NCBI GenBank assembly: GCA_024349245.1
Contig: JALDNG010000090.1
Coordinates: 654,501-718,500 of the forward strand
Origin: Neodontobutis hainanensis
Lineage: Eukaryota > Chordata > Actinopteri > Gobiiformes > Odontobutidae
Reading direction: 5' to 3'
Length of the DNA: 64,000 nucleotides
In this document: positions 1 to 10,992 of the stretch, piece by piece
Layout: each line of letters starts with the position of its first letter
Numbering within the stretch: position 1 is the stretch's first letter
Position numbers and translations under genes: made by a program
Notes under the pieces: generated by a model
The model's database searches: none
Seen by the model: only the letters and a program-made list of their open reading frames with translations
What the model was told of the DNA's origin: nothing

Positions 1-866
1 CTCCCATTTTGTCATCGCCACTGTTCCTCTAATTGGGCCTCGGAGGACAATTCCCCACCATTACATCTTTTCTATTTTACCCCAGGGCCTTTCCCCGGTG
101 TCACTGAAAGTCATAATGACCGGGCCCCTGGGGAGCCTGGGGGAGTCTAACCAAACATCACAAGTGACTGAGCTTGGCAAAGGTAGACAGACGTGTCCGA
201 TGTGTATATGTGTGGTCTGTGTATAGATCCGTGCGCCTGTATTAGTTTGTGTTTCGTGCACACCTGTCTCGTTGTAAACAGCACTTCATTCTTATTTGCA
301 CATCAATGACTAGGACTGGTGCTTGAAAGCCTGTGTGGTTTTTTTATGTCCTCTCCTTCAATTGTGTGAGTGTTTATTCTGGGTGACAAGGTAATTGGCC
401 TTTTTTCACCAGCACAAAGGAGAGTCCTTAGATGTGACACCACACTGATGTTTAAACAGGGTGTTATACCTAATGAAGAAGGAGAACGAATACACAATGC
501 TTAAAGACATTTGGAAAGCTTTGCATAGTGTATTTGGTTTAGTGCTTTCCAGTCTGTAAAGGGACATTTACACATTGGCCAGTAGCATAATCAAAATTAC
601 ACAGATACACTCAACTGTAGTATTGCCACTGTGAACCTCACTGCTAGCAGTATGCTCATTACGCACTTGAAATAATGATTGAATGAGTACTATAAATAGT
701 ATATTATCTAGAAAATGAGGTTATGAAGAACAATAATCTCCTATGTTGCCTTTGTTGTTGACCTTGCTGTGTGTAGCCAGCACACTGGGACCTCTTGTTT
801 TGTATTGCCACGTTAACATTATCTATTCTGACCAGTGTTAAGTTAACTTGGTTTAACTTGTTTAAC

Positions 867-893
867 TTTAACTTGGTTTTTAACCAAGTTAAA
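867..893. repeat. Perfect hairpin, 12-bp arms, 3-nt loop
   Basis: The arm tttaacttggtt is followed by ttt and its exact reverse complement aaccaagttaaa. It is preceded by direct repeats of the same motif (taacttggtttaacttg), so the locus is a small cluster of related copies. Confidence 0.9.
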
Positions 894-1640
894 AAAGGGA
901 AAGTAAAGTGGTTTATTTTTGACAATTAGACCATTTTAAACAAAACAAGCCTATGATATGGAAATAAACAAAACACAATAAGTACATATAGAAAAATACA
1001 TATTTTTACATTAAAGCATATATAGACAATTAGTTTAGGACTGAGTGGAGTGGTTTTGCTGTCTTTACAGACACTGGGTTTTTCTTTTTTTGATTTGGGA
1101 GATTTGCTTTTAAAGAAGTTGATTTTGCTCTATATTCCAGTTCACTTTTTATCATTAAAGGTTTCCCTGTAGGCTTCCCCTTCCTTCATTGTGCCAAGAG
1201 CTCCTTCCACCCATGAGCCACCGAACTCCTTAAATTAGACTGGCTCATCAGACCAACGTCAAACCAAATGGATTCCCAGAGCCACTTACCATTTTGGCAA
1301 TTTTACAACTACCATAACTAAAAAGGTGAAATAGTCCTACTGTATATAATTTAAAAAAGGGCTCACCACAGAGACGTGGGTGGAACTGTCTCAATCTGGA
1401 GCTGGCTCCCTAATGGCTAAAACGTCCCCTGTGTCATATTCATAAAAACTTTTTGGGTCATGACTGACCTAAGGTATGATTAGATGGAGGGAATTCAGTT
1501 CTGGCTCTCAACATGGAAATGTCATACAGTAGGTGCACCTCTGGCAACTGAGTTTTGTCTATGGAATTCCATTTGTTATGCTACTGATGGTAATGGCAAA
1601 CTTCCTTTGTATGAGCCAAGAGCTTTAAAAGTCCTCCTTT

Positions 1641-1642
1641 CG

Positions 1643-1674
<32 letters not shown>

Positions 1675-1736
1675 AGTATTTGTGTTTGTGTGTGTGTGTG
1701 CGTGTGTTTGTGTGCGTGTGTGTGTATGTGTGTGTA

Positions 1737-1774
<38 letters not shown>
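1641..1774. repeat. Compound (TG)n microsatellite
   Basis: About 134 bases of TG dinucleotides are interrupted by short variants such as tgcg, tgag and tatg. It is Z-DNA-prone and probably length-polymorphic. Open frames across it (Cys-Val or His-Thr repeats) are artefacts. Confidence 0.97.
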
Positions 1775-2008
1775 TGTAATTAATGTGGTAATGCAATATA
1801 GTACAGGTGTAAGCTTAAGTGAAATTAGAGAAAACGAGCAAAAAAAGAGCATGAAGAAACAGTGGTCAACAATGTACTGACACAGTCTTTCAGTGAGACC
1901 AGAGGAGAGAAGATCACAGCTGAACCTGGGTGTCTAAGTGAACCTGCTAAGAGTCGGGTAGGAGACCACATTATTTTGAGATGGACAGCGTGGCCCAACC
2001 CCAAGCAG

Positions 2009-3130
2009 GTGAAACTCTGGTGGGTGACAATGAGATCATCACCCCATCACCAATCCAGATCTACAAAAAATCTACCAAGAATCTGACAACCAGGACAAGA
2101 AAGTCATCAGTTATTATGTAAAATATCCAAGATTATTAGCTGAATACCGACAGAAAAAGAAGGCTCAAGCGGTCGTAGAAGACTCAAAAGAGAAAACCTT
2201 GTGATCGCACAATTGTTATCCCTGAGACCCAGAATAAATCTATAGAGTCTGGAGGTGCAACTCTGGTGTGTGACAATGACACCATCAATCCATCACCTGA
2301 ATGTGAAGCCATAGAGTCACAAGATGAACTGACTGAGGATGAAATAGAAGGCACAGTAGGCCAAGTGGATTGTAAGATAGAGGACTTGATCACAGAAGAG
2401 CCCCCAGTCATTCTCACTGATGGATCGAGTGAGTCACCAATGACACCTCTAGAGACCTATAGAGAAGGAAATCACCAATCCCACACCGGCTGAAATCACT
2501 GTCAATGAAGTGGCCCAATCTGGGGAAGCCCAGGCCAAGACTGAGCACCTGGAGCCTAAGATAGTTTCAATGGAGAGCCAAGAAAAGGTTCAAGAAACTG
2601 ACAACCAGGACAATAAAATTCATCAGTCATTATGAAAAATATTCAAGATTATTAGCGGAATACCGACAAAAAAAAGACTCAAGCGTTCCTAGAAGACTCA
2701 AAAGAGAAAACCTCTGATCGCACAATCGTTATCACTGAGACCCAGGATAAATCTACAGAGTCTGAAAGTGAAACTATGATGTGTGACAATGAGACCATCA
2801 CCCCATCACCTGAATGTGGAGCCATAGAGTCACAAGATGAACTGTTTGAGACTGAAATACATCCTGCAGAGGTTGATCCCCAAACAACACCTGAAACCAC
2901 ACCTAAAATCATGACATTCAAGGATGAGCCAGTCCAAGACTCTGTCTGCCAGCAAGAACCATGGCAAATGGAGGATAATTCGGAAAAGAAAGAAGACAAA
3001 GGCCAGAGACAGGTGGACAAAAAGTGGAAAGAAACAAGAACCAAAGAAAAATGAGGAGAACAAGGAAAATAAGACAAAACACCAGAAGAAGGTGGAGGAA
3101 ATGTGGAAAGAAACAGAGAGCAGTTGAAGC
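2009..3130 (+). pseudogene. Decayed coding-like tandem repeat (unit about 514 bp)
   Basis: Two diverged copies of one unit lie head to tail. The run gacaaccaggacaa occurs at 2085 and 2600 (515 apart), and tgtgacaat recurs near 2270 and 2783 (513 apart). A third, partial copy of the latter part lies at about 2009-2053. Translated, the copies share LLAEYRQKK, DNxTIxPSPEC and AIESQDEL, but every copy has stops or frameshifts. The unit is rich in Glu, Asp, Ser and Thr and reads like a disordered protein. The last 120 bases become Lys/Glu-rich and purine-rich (two gtggaaagaaaca motifs). I do not recognise the parent gene. It could be a captured host fragment, a retrotransposon leader region, or a dead repeat-containing exon. 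It stops directly before the Rex3-type element. Confidence 0.6.
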
Positions 3131-3149
3131 TCACTTGCTCATTGCCCCA

Positions 3150-4410
3150 TAGCTCATCCGCCATGTGTTGGAGTTCACCTCGGTGAATGAGAGGATCACT
3201 TCCCTGCGCCTTTGGGTCGGGGATAGGTCTCTCACTGTTGTTTGTGTCTACGGGCCAAATGGCAGGGTAGAGGACCTGGCCTTCTTGGAGTCTCTGGGAG
3301 GGGTGCTGGAAAGTGCTCCGACCGGGGAGTCCGTCGTTCTACTGGGGGACTTCAACGCTCACGCGGGCAGTGACAGTGACACCTGGAGGGGCATGATTGG
3401 GAGGAACGGCCCCCCTGATCTGAACCTGAGTGGTGTTCTGTTATTGGACTTTTGTGCTAGCAACAGTTTGTCCATAACAAACACCATGTTCAAGCATAAG
3501 GGTGTCCATCAGTGCACGTGGCACCAGGACACCCTAGGCCAGAGGTCGATGATCGACTTTGTAGTTGTTTCATCTGATCTCCGGCCGTATGTCTTCGACA
3601 CTCGGGTGAAGAGAGGGGCGGAGCTGTCAACTGATCACCACCTGGTGGTGAGTTGGATACGATGGCGGGGGAGGAGGCGGGACAGACTTGGCAGACCCAA
3701 ACGTACTGTGAGGGTCTGTTGGGAACGTTTGGCCGAGCCACCCGTCAGAAAGATCTTTAACTCCCACCTCCGGCAGAGCTTCGACCAGACCCTGAGAAAG
3801 GGTTGGAGACATTGAGTCCGAGTGGACCATGTTCTCCACCTCCATTATCGATACGGCCACTCGAAGTTGTGGCCGTAAAGTCTCCGGTGCCTGTCGTGGC
3901 GGCAACCCCCGAATCCGGTGGTGGACACCGGAAGTAAGGGATGCCGTCAAGATGAAGGAGACCTATCGAGCCTGGTTGGCTCATGGGACTCCTGAGGCAG
4001 TTGATAGGTACCGGCAGGCCAAGCGGGCTGCAGCACGGGTGGTTGTGGAGGCTAAAACTCGGGTCTGGGAGGAGTTTGGTGAGGCCATGGAAAAGGACTA
4101 TTGGTCGGCCTCGAAGAAATTCTGGCAAACCGTCCGGACGCCTCAGGAGGGGGAAGCAGTGCCCTGCCAACACTGTTTACAGTGGAGGTGGGAATCTGCT
4201 GACATCAACTGGGGATATTGTTGGAAGGTGGAAGGAATACTTCGAGGATCTCCTCAACCCCACCGTCACGTCTTCCACTGAGGAAGCAGAGGCCAAAAGC
4301 TTGGAGATGGACTCGTCCATCACACAGGCCGAAGTCACTGAGGTAGTTGGGAAGCTCCTCGGTGGCAAGGCACCTGTTTCGGATGCCTCTTGGACGCCTC
4401 CCTAGGGAGG
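3150..4410 (+). mobile_element. Rex3-type (RTE clade) LINE, 5'-truncated and internally deleted
   Basis: This is a dead non-LTR retrotransposon copy in the gene's orientation. About 3165-3815 encodes most of an APE-type endonuclease: VVLLGDFNAHAGSDS, then TWHQDTLGQRSMIDFVV, then the SDHH-like block ELSTDHHLVVSW. A frameshift near 3815 leads into the connector region (RWWTPEVRDAV, WEEFGEAMEKDYW), and another near 4140 leads to RWKEYFEDLLNP and KLLGGKAP. There the reverse transcriptase should start, but the sequence jumps at about 4375-4380 to the far 3' part of such elements (ggatgcctcttggacgcc, then cctccctagggagg). The RT core is therefore absent. I see no target-site duplication. The clade assignment rests on my recollection of fish Rex3 sequences. 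Confidence 0.85.
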
Positions 4411-4520
4411 AAGTTAATGAATGCTTTTAATTACAAACACCAGTATGTTTTAACAATTCACTGAGAATTAATGACCACTTTCTATTAATGTCAACCACAT
4501 GTTAGGTGTTGGGGAATGTG

Positions 4521-4546
4521 GTGTGTGTGTGTGTGTGTGTGTGTGT
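4521..4546. repeat. (GT)n microsatellite
   Basis: About 13 uninterrupted GT units, just downstream of the Rex3-type remnant. Confidence 0.95.
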
Positions 4547-4729
4547 GAGTGTGTGAGACTTTGTTTAGAGATACACGCACTGCACTAAACACTGTGGTAT
4601 GCAGAAACCTCAATCCTTCAACATAGGATGGACAATAAAAGGACAACAAAACTACATTGGTATAATCCATATAATTGACTTCTATTGCTGTCTGTGCTGG
4701 AACACATATTCACGAGTAGTCACGAGCAG

Positions 4730-5010
4730 TTATCCTAATAATTATTATGCAATAGGCACCTGAATTAATTCCTACTGGGCCTTATCAGTGAACCTCCCAT
4801 GCCCTTATTAATGAATAACAAATCATTGCAAAACATTCAATTAACAGCCCAGCTAATACCCAGCAGACTCTGCGCCTGCATGTTGATAGCTCTAAGCATA
4901 AAGTGACACTTTATTGTCTAATAATTAATAAAAATCGCCTTTGCTTATGCTTGTAATTAATGCTCTGTGTGGATTCTCTTCTGCCACGTGCTGGATTTAA
5001 CAAGCAGACA
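4730..5010. promoter_or_regulatory. Candidate conserved enhancer, homeodomain-site rich
   Basis: This stretch has repeated TAAT/ATTA cores (aattaatt, ttattaatga, caattaac, taataattaat, gtaattaatgc) within balanced-composition sequence and no transposon features. Such composition is typical of vertebrate developmental enhancers in large neural-gene introns. No conservation data were available, so this is inference from composition alone. Confidence 0.25.
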
Positions 5011-8000
5011 TTACACATATATCATTGTGAAATGAGCACTCTATTTTTCTTAGTTAAAGTGAATGGATTCCAAACCTGTCTCCTAAATTAATGGATGTCG
5101 TCTTTCCAGAGATGAGTAAAATATTAATGTTCCTGATGAAAATTACATTAGATATATGGAAATATTCTGTGTTTTAGCCATTACTGTTGTCTAATGAGAA
5201 AAAAAAATTATGAATTGAGGTTGATATAATATCTTTATATAAAATATCTTACCTGGTTATTTCAGAAAAAGTCAGACGTTCGTTCATCAATGTTTGGTTC
5301 AAATTATACCTGCTTTTATTTGGTTTGACCCTGAAGAAACATGTCCTCTATACATTCTTTTTAATCCTTACAAGTCACAGCACAAGTTTATACAAAGCAA
5401 AAGCACAAACTTCATACCACTGACGGAGTGAAAAACCAAGTTTTCCCAGAGTAACTTGGATCTCCTATATAAAATTCCTGGTGTGTCCCATCCAAACTGT
5501 CTCCTGTTCATCAAAAAAGCCAATACATCACAAGTCTGACCAAACTGTGAAAATGAAAATGACAATAAAAGTAAAATAGTAACAAAAAATCTTAGACAAT
5601 GAGATGTAATATATCATTTTGAAGGAACCTTCCTAAAACTGTTTACTTGGTTAATGAGCTTCTGTACAAAAGTGTTTTCCTGATGAGCTTGCAGCATTCA
5701 TGTTCCCCAGCAGTGTCCTGTGAAGAGATTCAGCTTTCCAAGCACCAGACGCCTGTGTAGAATTTCTCGCGCCTGTCATTTTGTGCTTGGCTAAGACCCC
5801 ACTGAAAGCCCATCACCTCGACCGCGTTTCCCGTGCAGCCATATTGCGTTTCAGTCCCCAGCCCCCAGCTGTTTGTAGTCAGCACTGTCTGTATCCTCCA
5901 AATACAAGACTCTGAATAAAAGCGATCACAGCTGGACGAGTTACTGATGGAAATTGTCCATCATAACCAATGTCAAACCTAATTAATCGTCATCTTCAAA
6001 GCAATATATTTGAAGTTTACTCTCTCACAGTTCCTTTTTTTATAATGTAGTTTGTGTGGGAGAACAAGGTAGTTCTACATCACTCTAATCATTCTAAATG
6101 AAGTCGAAAGGAATCAGATGTAAGCTTATAATAAACCTCCAAAATCTGAAATCATCGGTCTAAAGTTTATCTGGAAACAATAATCCTGATTGTATGTCAA
6201 ACTTTTTATGTTACCTGGTATTATAAAAATACAAAATACCGGTGTACGCTTGCATGCAGGTCAGCTTGTTGCCAGAAAGAGGGAGAGTTGGCTGGAGTGG
6301 GATGGGGGAGGAGGAGAGATGGGAGTCCATTATAGGCAAATGGGCAGAGTAAATAAAGTTAATGCTTATTGATTCCATCTAAAATACAGCTATTTATTCT
6401 ACTGACCCACAATCAATGGTCCGGGCCACTTTGGAAGTCCCTCACATCGGCCAGCTGCATTAACACAAAGGACTTATGAAAAATGCCCTCTCATTACACC
6501 GGAATATGCCGCTAATACATCGCCGTAGACCTTTTTTAAATAAATACACACTCTATCACAGCTTGAATAAGGGCAAACTCTAATTTGCAGGATTATTATG
6601 GCGTATTAGTGTGACGACATTACATTACTGGTTACAAATACAGCTGATGTGACTTAAAAATCGAATAATTACATGAAGCTGCAGTAAACAAGGTGAGAAA
6701 GTTTGGGCACAGGCTGAACAAAAGTTTGGGCAGTAGTTAAATTGGTGTTTACTGGATCAGTGTGGTTCATTAGGCTGGTGACAAGAGAGCCATTTGTGCA
6801 AGGGCAAGACCACCTCCCGCTGGGACTGTGATAACATGTACACACGAGACCCGGTTCGGTGGAGGGAAGATGAAAAACAAAAACAATTAGCTGGAAAAAA
6901 ATTTGTCTTTTCGTGAGAGCAGCTGGTCGCCTCAAATGGATTCCTTTCATTATTGTATAGCTGTAAATTTCAGAAAACACAAAACATGATGGCACACTTT
7001 AAGGGTTATTTTACTTAGAACAAAAACTAGAGTGGAAATGCATTCAGGAATGGCTGGTCTATAGAGTAAGCATGCTGCATCAAGACAGATAAAATAAAAT
7101 AGAATAAAATAAACACAATTACACCCGACAGTCATAGCGTTTAGACCAGTAACACATGAGTAATAGTAAAGGTCTTCTTACCACTGCTCCTGTCAGTAGT
7201 ACTGGTGTTGCCATAAAACATGCGGAAAGAAAATGAGATACATTTCTATAAACTTATTAAAAGCATTCTGCGAGATTTGTGAGTTTTACAAACTTAATAA
7301 AAGTGTGTTTTGAGTTTGAAGATGTAGCAACCATTTTATCATTACAAAGGTGAACAACATGGTGCTGTTCTGATTGGAGAAAAGTGTTATGATAAATCCA
7401 ATCACCGACCAGGTATTCATTTAAAGTATCTGTCCTTTTGCACACAGCTTTCAACAGGAGCCCTCCCAGATGGTACTGTGGAGGAGTTCTCTCTGTCAGA
7501 GTCAAGTTACAAATATACTGCTGTTTTATATTGACTTTTCTTACTTATTTTATTGAAGCTTAAAATTGCTCAATCTATCTACAAACTTGCTTTTTCTTTA
7601 TTTTTTTTTATCAAATATTGATGTTGCGTAATTGCTTCTTATTTGCCAATATGGGTTTTGTTGCCATACCACTGAGAGGATGCAATTTCAAAATGTTAAC
7701 AAGTTTTCTTTTTTTTTTTCGTTTAAGGAAATACTATAAATTGGTCTTGGCATACCATATGTTCTGACAGGAAGGCCTTTTATCTTTCAGTAATCATGAA
7801 CATGCATTGTTTTTAAAGCTAAAATATGCAATAATTTTATTCGAAAACTATGGCTCACCTCACATGGTGACAATGTGAAGGTGAAAGTATCAATAAATAT
7901 ATTGCACTTTGCTTGGATTTTGACTCCTTTGTTTACATGGGAGTGACACCGTATTTTAAACTAGCTTTGACTCAGTGAGTCTAGCACTAAAACAAGATGG

Positions 8001-9114
8001 TGAGAAATGGGGAAATGTTGAGAATATGCATTTTGCAAGGCTATTTGACAAGTAACCTGTGTGCTCCTTCAGTATCAGTAGAAAACCTGCAGATGGGAAA
8101 TACTTGAATGCCTTACAACAGACAACACACAGAAAATGGGTCATTTGTGAGCATTACAGTATAACTCTGGAAATAATCCAATAACTCTTCCACTTCAAGT
8201 CATGTGTTGGTTTGATTTATTTTTCACTTACTGTATGCAGAATTCAATTAATCACACATTCCCTTGGCTGTGGGGCTTCTGGGTGGTATTTGGCATCTGA
8301 TGTTATCAGGGTACCAATTACACAAGTGGAAATATATTGTAATAATCCCAGTAAAATTGCCTTCAGGGGTTGCATGGTCTTTATAAACTGGATGCCAACA
8401 CATGTGTAGTAAAAGAGGTTTGCAGAACAAACACAGAAGAGTTGTTAGACTTTGCTTACCAAAGGAAATCTCATGGCTGTCATTGGTTTATAAGATTTGA
8501 CTTCAAGCTTTGGACACATCTGACCACTCACATGCATCTGTTTGACTCCAACTACTTCGCATAATATCAACATTTAGACTTAGATTTAAAATAGTCAGAA
8601 CACATTATGGTTGTCTTTAGTGTGACTTTAGCTTATTCACACAGCTCATGCTCTGCATCATTTGAACTCTACCAGGAAGTCTGCAACAGCCTGTAGTAAC
8701 AACACAGCAACATTGTGTGGCCTTTTCTAAAACCATACTATCTACAGTCAAATATGTTCACTAACCCCTGACTGAAAATGGTTTGTTTTGTCTTTAAAGT
8801 CTTGCCCAGACTTTTTAAAATGGCCTCCTCTCGGTTGATTACATTCAAATACTGTATACGTAAACTGTTTATGTGGATGTTATCTGTGAACGCACAAAAG
8901 CTTGCAGAACCATGTATATTATTTAAAAAACTGAAGGAATTATTAACAAAGTAAAAACAAGGCTAAACCTCTTGACTTATAGAGAAACAAAAGAGGAAAA
9001 AAAAAAATAGTAAAAAGTGTTAATACACTTTAATTAGGCTTCCTCAATGTTTCCCATACATTCAGGAGACCTTGGCGAGCCACTATAGACTAATTTTCCC
9101 AGCTGTAGTCTTAA

Positions 9115-9547
9115 AGGTGCATTTCGGAAGTGTGAATGGTTCAAAATATTTTATTTCTAACCCATACATGCATCTGTTATAGCCTAATGCGTAGAATGAG
9201 TGCAATCTGAACTTGCCGCGGTTGCCTCTGTAAGCCTGTACAGTCAATTAAAACTCACGCGCTGTTACACCGGATGTGACCAAATGTGTGTGCATGCTCA
9301 TTTACCTGGTTCTCACTTCCTGATAAGTAAACTAAGCAACGCTAGTGGCAAAGTTGAAAATTAATTCTGCGAGCAGAGGGAAGAGAAAGGCCTCCAGCAC
9401 ACTAGAAACCGGCAGATTCTTCTTCATTTGTTGTTTGTTTGTGCTCGTACAAGCGTGCGCACAGTGAACATGCACAACACTGGATGCAGTGCTAACACCA
9501 GAAGTGGCACACTAGTATAATAACGCTGGATCTTCCGTAATGCTCCT
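9115..9547. mobile_element. TTAA-target MITE (piggyBac/Kolobok-like)
   Basis: TTAA at 9111-9114 and again at 9548-9551 forms the target duplication. The ends are inverted repeats: AGGTGCATTTCGGAAG on the left, and AGGAGCATTACGGAAG as the reverse complement of the right end (14 of 16 match). The interior is 433 bp in total with no transposase frame, so this is a non-autonomous element. A TTAA duplication points to the piggyBac or Kolobok superfamily; the ends do not decide which. Confidence 0.78.
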
Positions 9548-10227
9548 TTAAAATGGAGCATTGAACCAGGCCTTTGTCTGTTAAATTTGTTTATTTTTTG
9601 TGAATAGCTCTGTGCACAGTCTCTGTAGTAGTTGAATGAGCGCTGCAGCAACAGAGTTATGGGGGACAGCTTCTTGTGACACCAACCGATTGATACTTTA
9701 GTTGTTATTCTCCACAGAAAGGCTAGATAGGTTTGCAGAATTTGTATTGAAATGCAACAACTTCTCAGGAAAACCAGCGCTGCCTTGTCTTTTGCTTCAC
9801 TGTGGGCAACAAATTGTGGATGCAAGTTGAGACAGAGGGGTGCCAGCGGCAACTAACTCTTTTCCTATTCTAGAAGATGTTTGTCTGGTACCCAGTTGTT
9901 TGCGTTGAATTTCAAGGGCGGGTTTTACAGGTGTAATGTTAACCAATAAGAGAAACATTGGACGAAATGCGAAAAAAGGCAACACCATGCAGCGGTTGTC
10001 AACAAGGAAGCTATGTTAGTGCCGCTAGTTACTATGGCCAGCAGTAGAGCGGACAGCAGAGCAGTTTCATTGTTTTTATACTTTGCTGGTTATTCAAAAC
10101 CGAGGTGAGAGCAGAAATAAACTGCCTATCAAAAAAAAAATGTCTTGTCTTGTCTCTCGGTAGCATTGTCCGCCATGTTAAATGTTTTGGACGAGCCGCG
10201 TGAGCCGAGTCACTTGTGTATGACAAG

Positions 10228-10363
10228 GCCAGTATACCAAACCCTGCTGCAGACAAACGGCTTGTGGTCTGGCCACAAAATCACAGACAAAAAGGATTCG
10301 CTATGAGGAAGGGACCAGACCGTCCTGCTTTTGAAAAAAGTAAAAGGGTTTGGTATACCAGGC
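10228..10363. repeat. 136-bp inverted repeat, possibly MITE ends
   Basis: GCCAGTATACCAAACCCT at 10228-10245 matches, inverted, AGGGTTTGGTATACCAGGC at 10345-10363, with a one-base difference in length. The interior contains a smaller inverted motif (gtctggcc/ggaccagac). It resembles a short foldback element. No clear target duplication is visible. Confidence 0.5.
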
Positions 10364-10812
10364 TAGTGTTCAGCTAAAGAAGTAGCAAAATATCAGCAAA
10401 GTTTCTTCACTGTAGTCTGACTTTGACCTAATACAGCTCCAGCTGAAGCTGCACTTGAATAATACTAGCCTTATTCATGAGGAGACATATTCCTTCATTA
10501 AACTTGTGTTGAACATTAAGTGCCACAACTCACATTGTTGTACATTTACATGTATCAAAAAACTTGCAGCTAATTTACATAAATCAATATGTGTACTAAG
10601 CATCAACAACACCCTTTCGCCACCATCTTTGGGAAACACTGCTTCGCCACTTGTAACTTAACAAATCAGTAACTTTTTGACATGTGAGCTGCATAATAAT
10701 TCAAAACACCTTTAATTGCCTTTGTTGTACATGCTGTCTCTTATGATAAATGCTGTAAAAATGATTAGCTATTAACCATATACTGTAACTATGACGCTTT
10801 GCTTTGTTACAG

Positions 10813-10962
10813 GCTACCCACGCTATGACATAGTTGGAGACCACAGTAAAGGAGAGTATCACCTCCTGATCCAGCGGACAGACATACAGGACGATGCTTC
10901 CTTTGAGTGCCAGGCTATCCAGGCAGCCATTAGATCCCGACCCGCCCGTCTCACTGTACTCG
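10813..10962 (+). CDS. kirrel3: Kirrel3-type internal exon, C-terminal part of Ig domain 1
   Basis: This is an internal exon of a Kirrel/Neph adhesion receptor, a single-pass membrane protein that mediates homophilic and nephrin-type cell contacts in neurons and epithelia (family knowledge). The exon is 150 bases, preceded by ttacag and followed by gtaagt. It is read in phase 1 to phase 1: two bases finish a split codon, then come 49 codons, then one base starts the next codon. The peptide runs from [10 protein letters not shown] to ARLTVL. It carries the Ig F-strand cysteine in [11 protein letters not shown] and the run [13 protein letters not shown], which matches vertebrate Kirrel3 much better than Kirrel1. 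A methionine codon at 10791 lies in the intron and is not a start. The orthologue could be kirrel3 or the teleost paralogue kirrel3l, which three exons cannot settle. Earlier Ig1 exons lie upstream of the window. Confidence 0.93.
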
Positions 10963-10992
10963 GTAAGTCCTACTTCCTGTATTACTTGTAAG

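Larger units (their letters stand above)
1..10812 (+). other. kirrel3: End of upstream kirrel3 intron (5' end outside window)
   Basis: This stretch precedes the first visible exon and ends in a pyrimidine-poor but usable acceptor (tgctttgttacag). No exon of the missing Ig1 N-terminal half is seen, so the intron is longer than 10.8 kb if the gene is intact. It holds microsatellites, a degenerate tandem repeat, a Rex3-type LINE, a TTAA MITE and an inverted repeat (listed separately). In the rest (about 1-1640, 4550-9110 and 10370-10812) I see AT-rich non-coding DNA with some balanced-composition patches that may be conserved regulatory DNA. Confidence 0.75.

Noticed and set aside
1581..1880. 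Open frames of His-Thr or Cys-Val repeats
   Set aside because: They are translations of the TG microsatellite on either strand.
10791..10812. ATG upstream of the first kirrel exon as a translation start
   Set aside because: It lies in the intron before a good AG acceptor; the exon is internal and homologous sequence begins at 10813.
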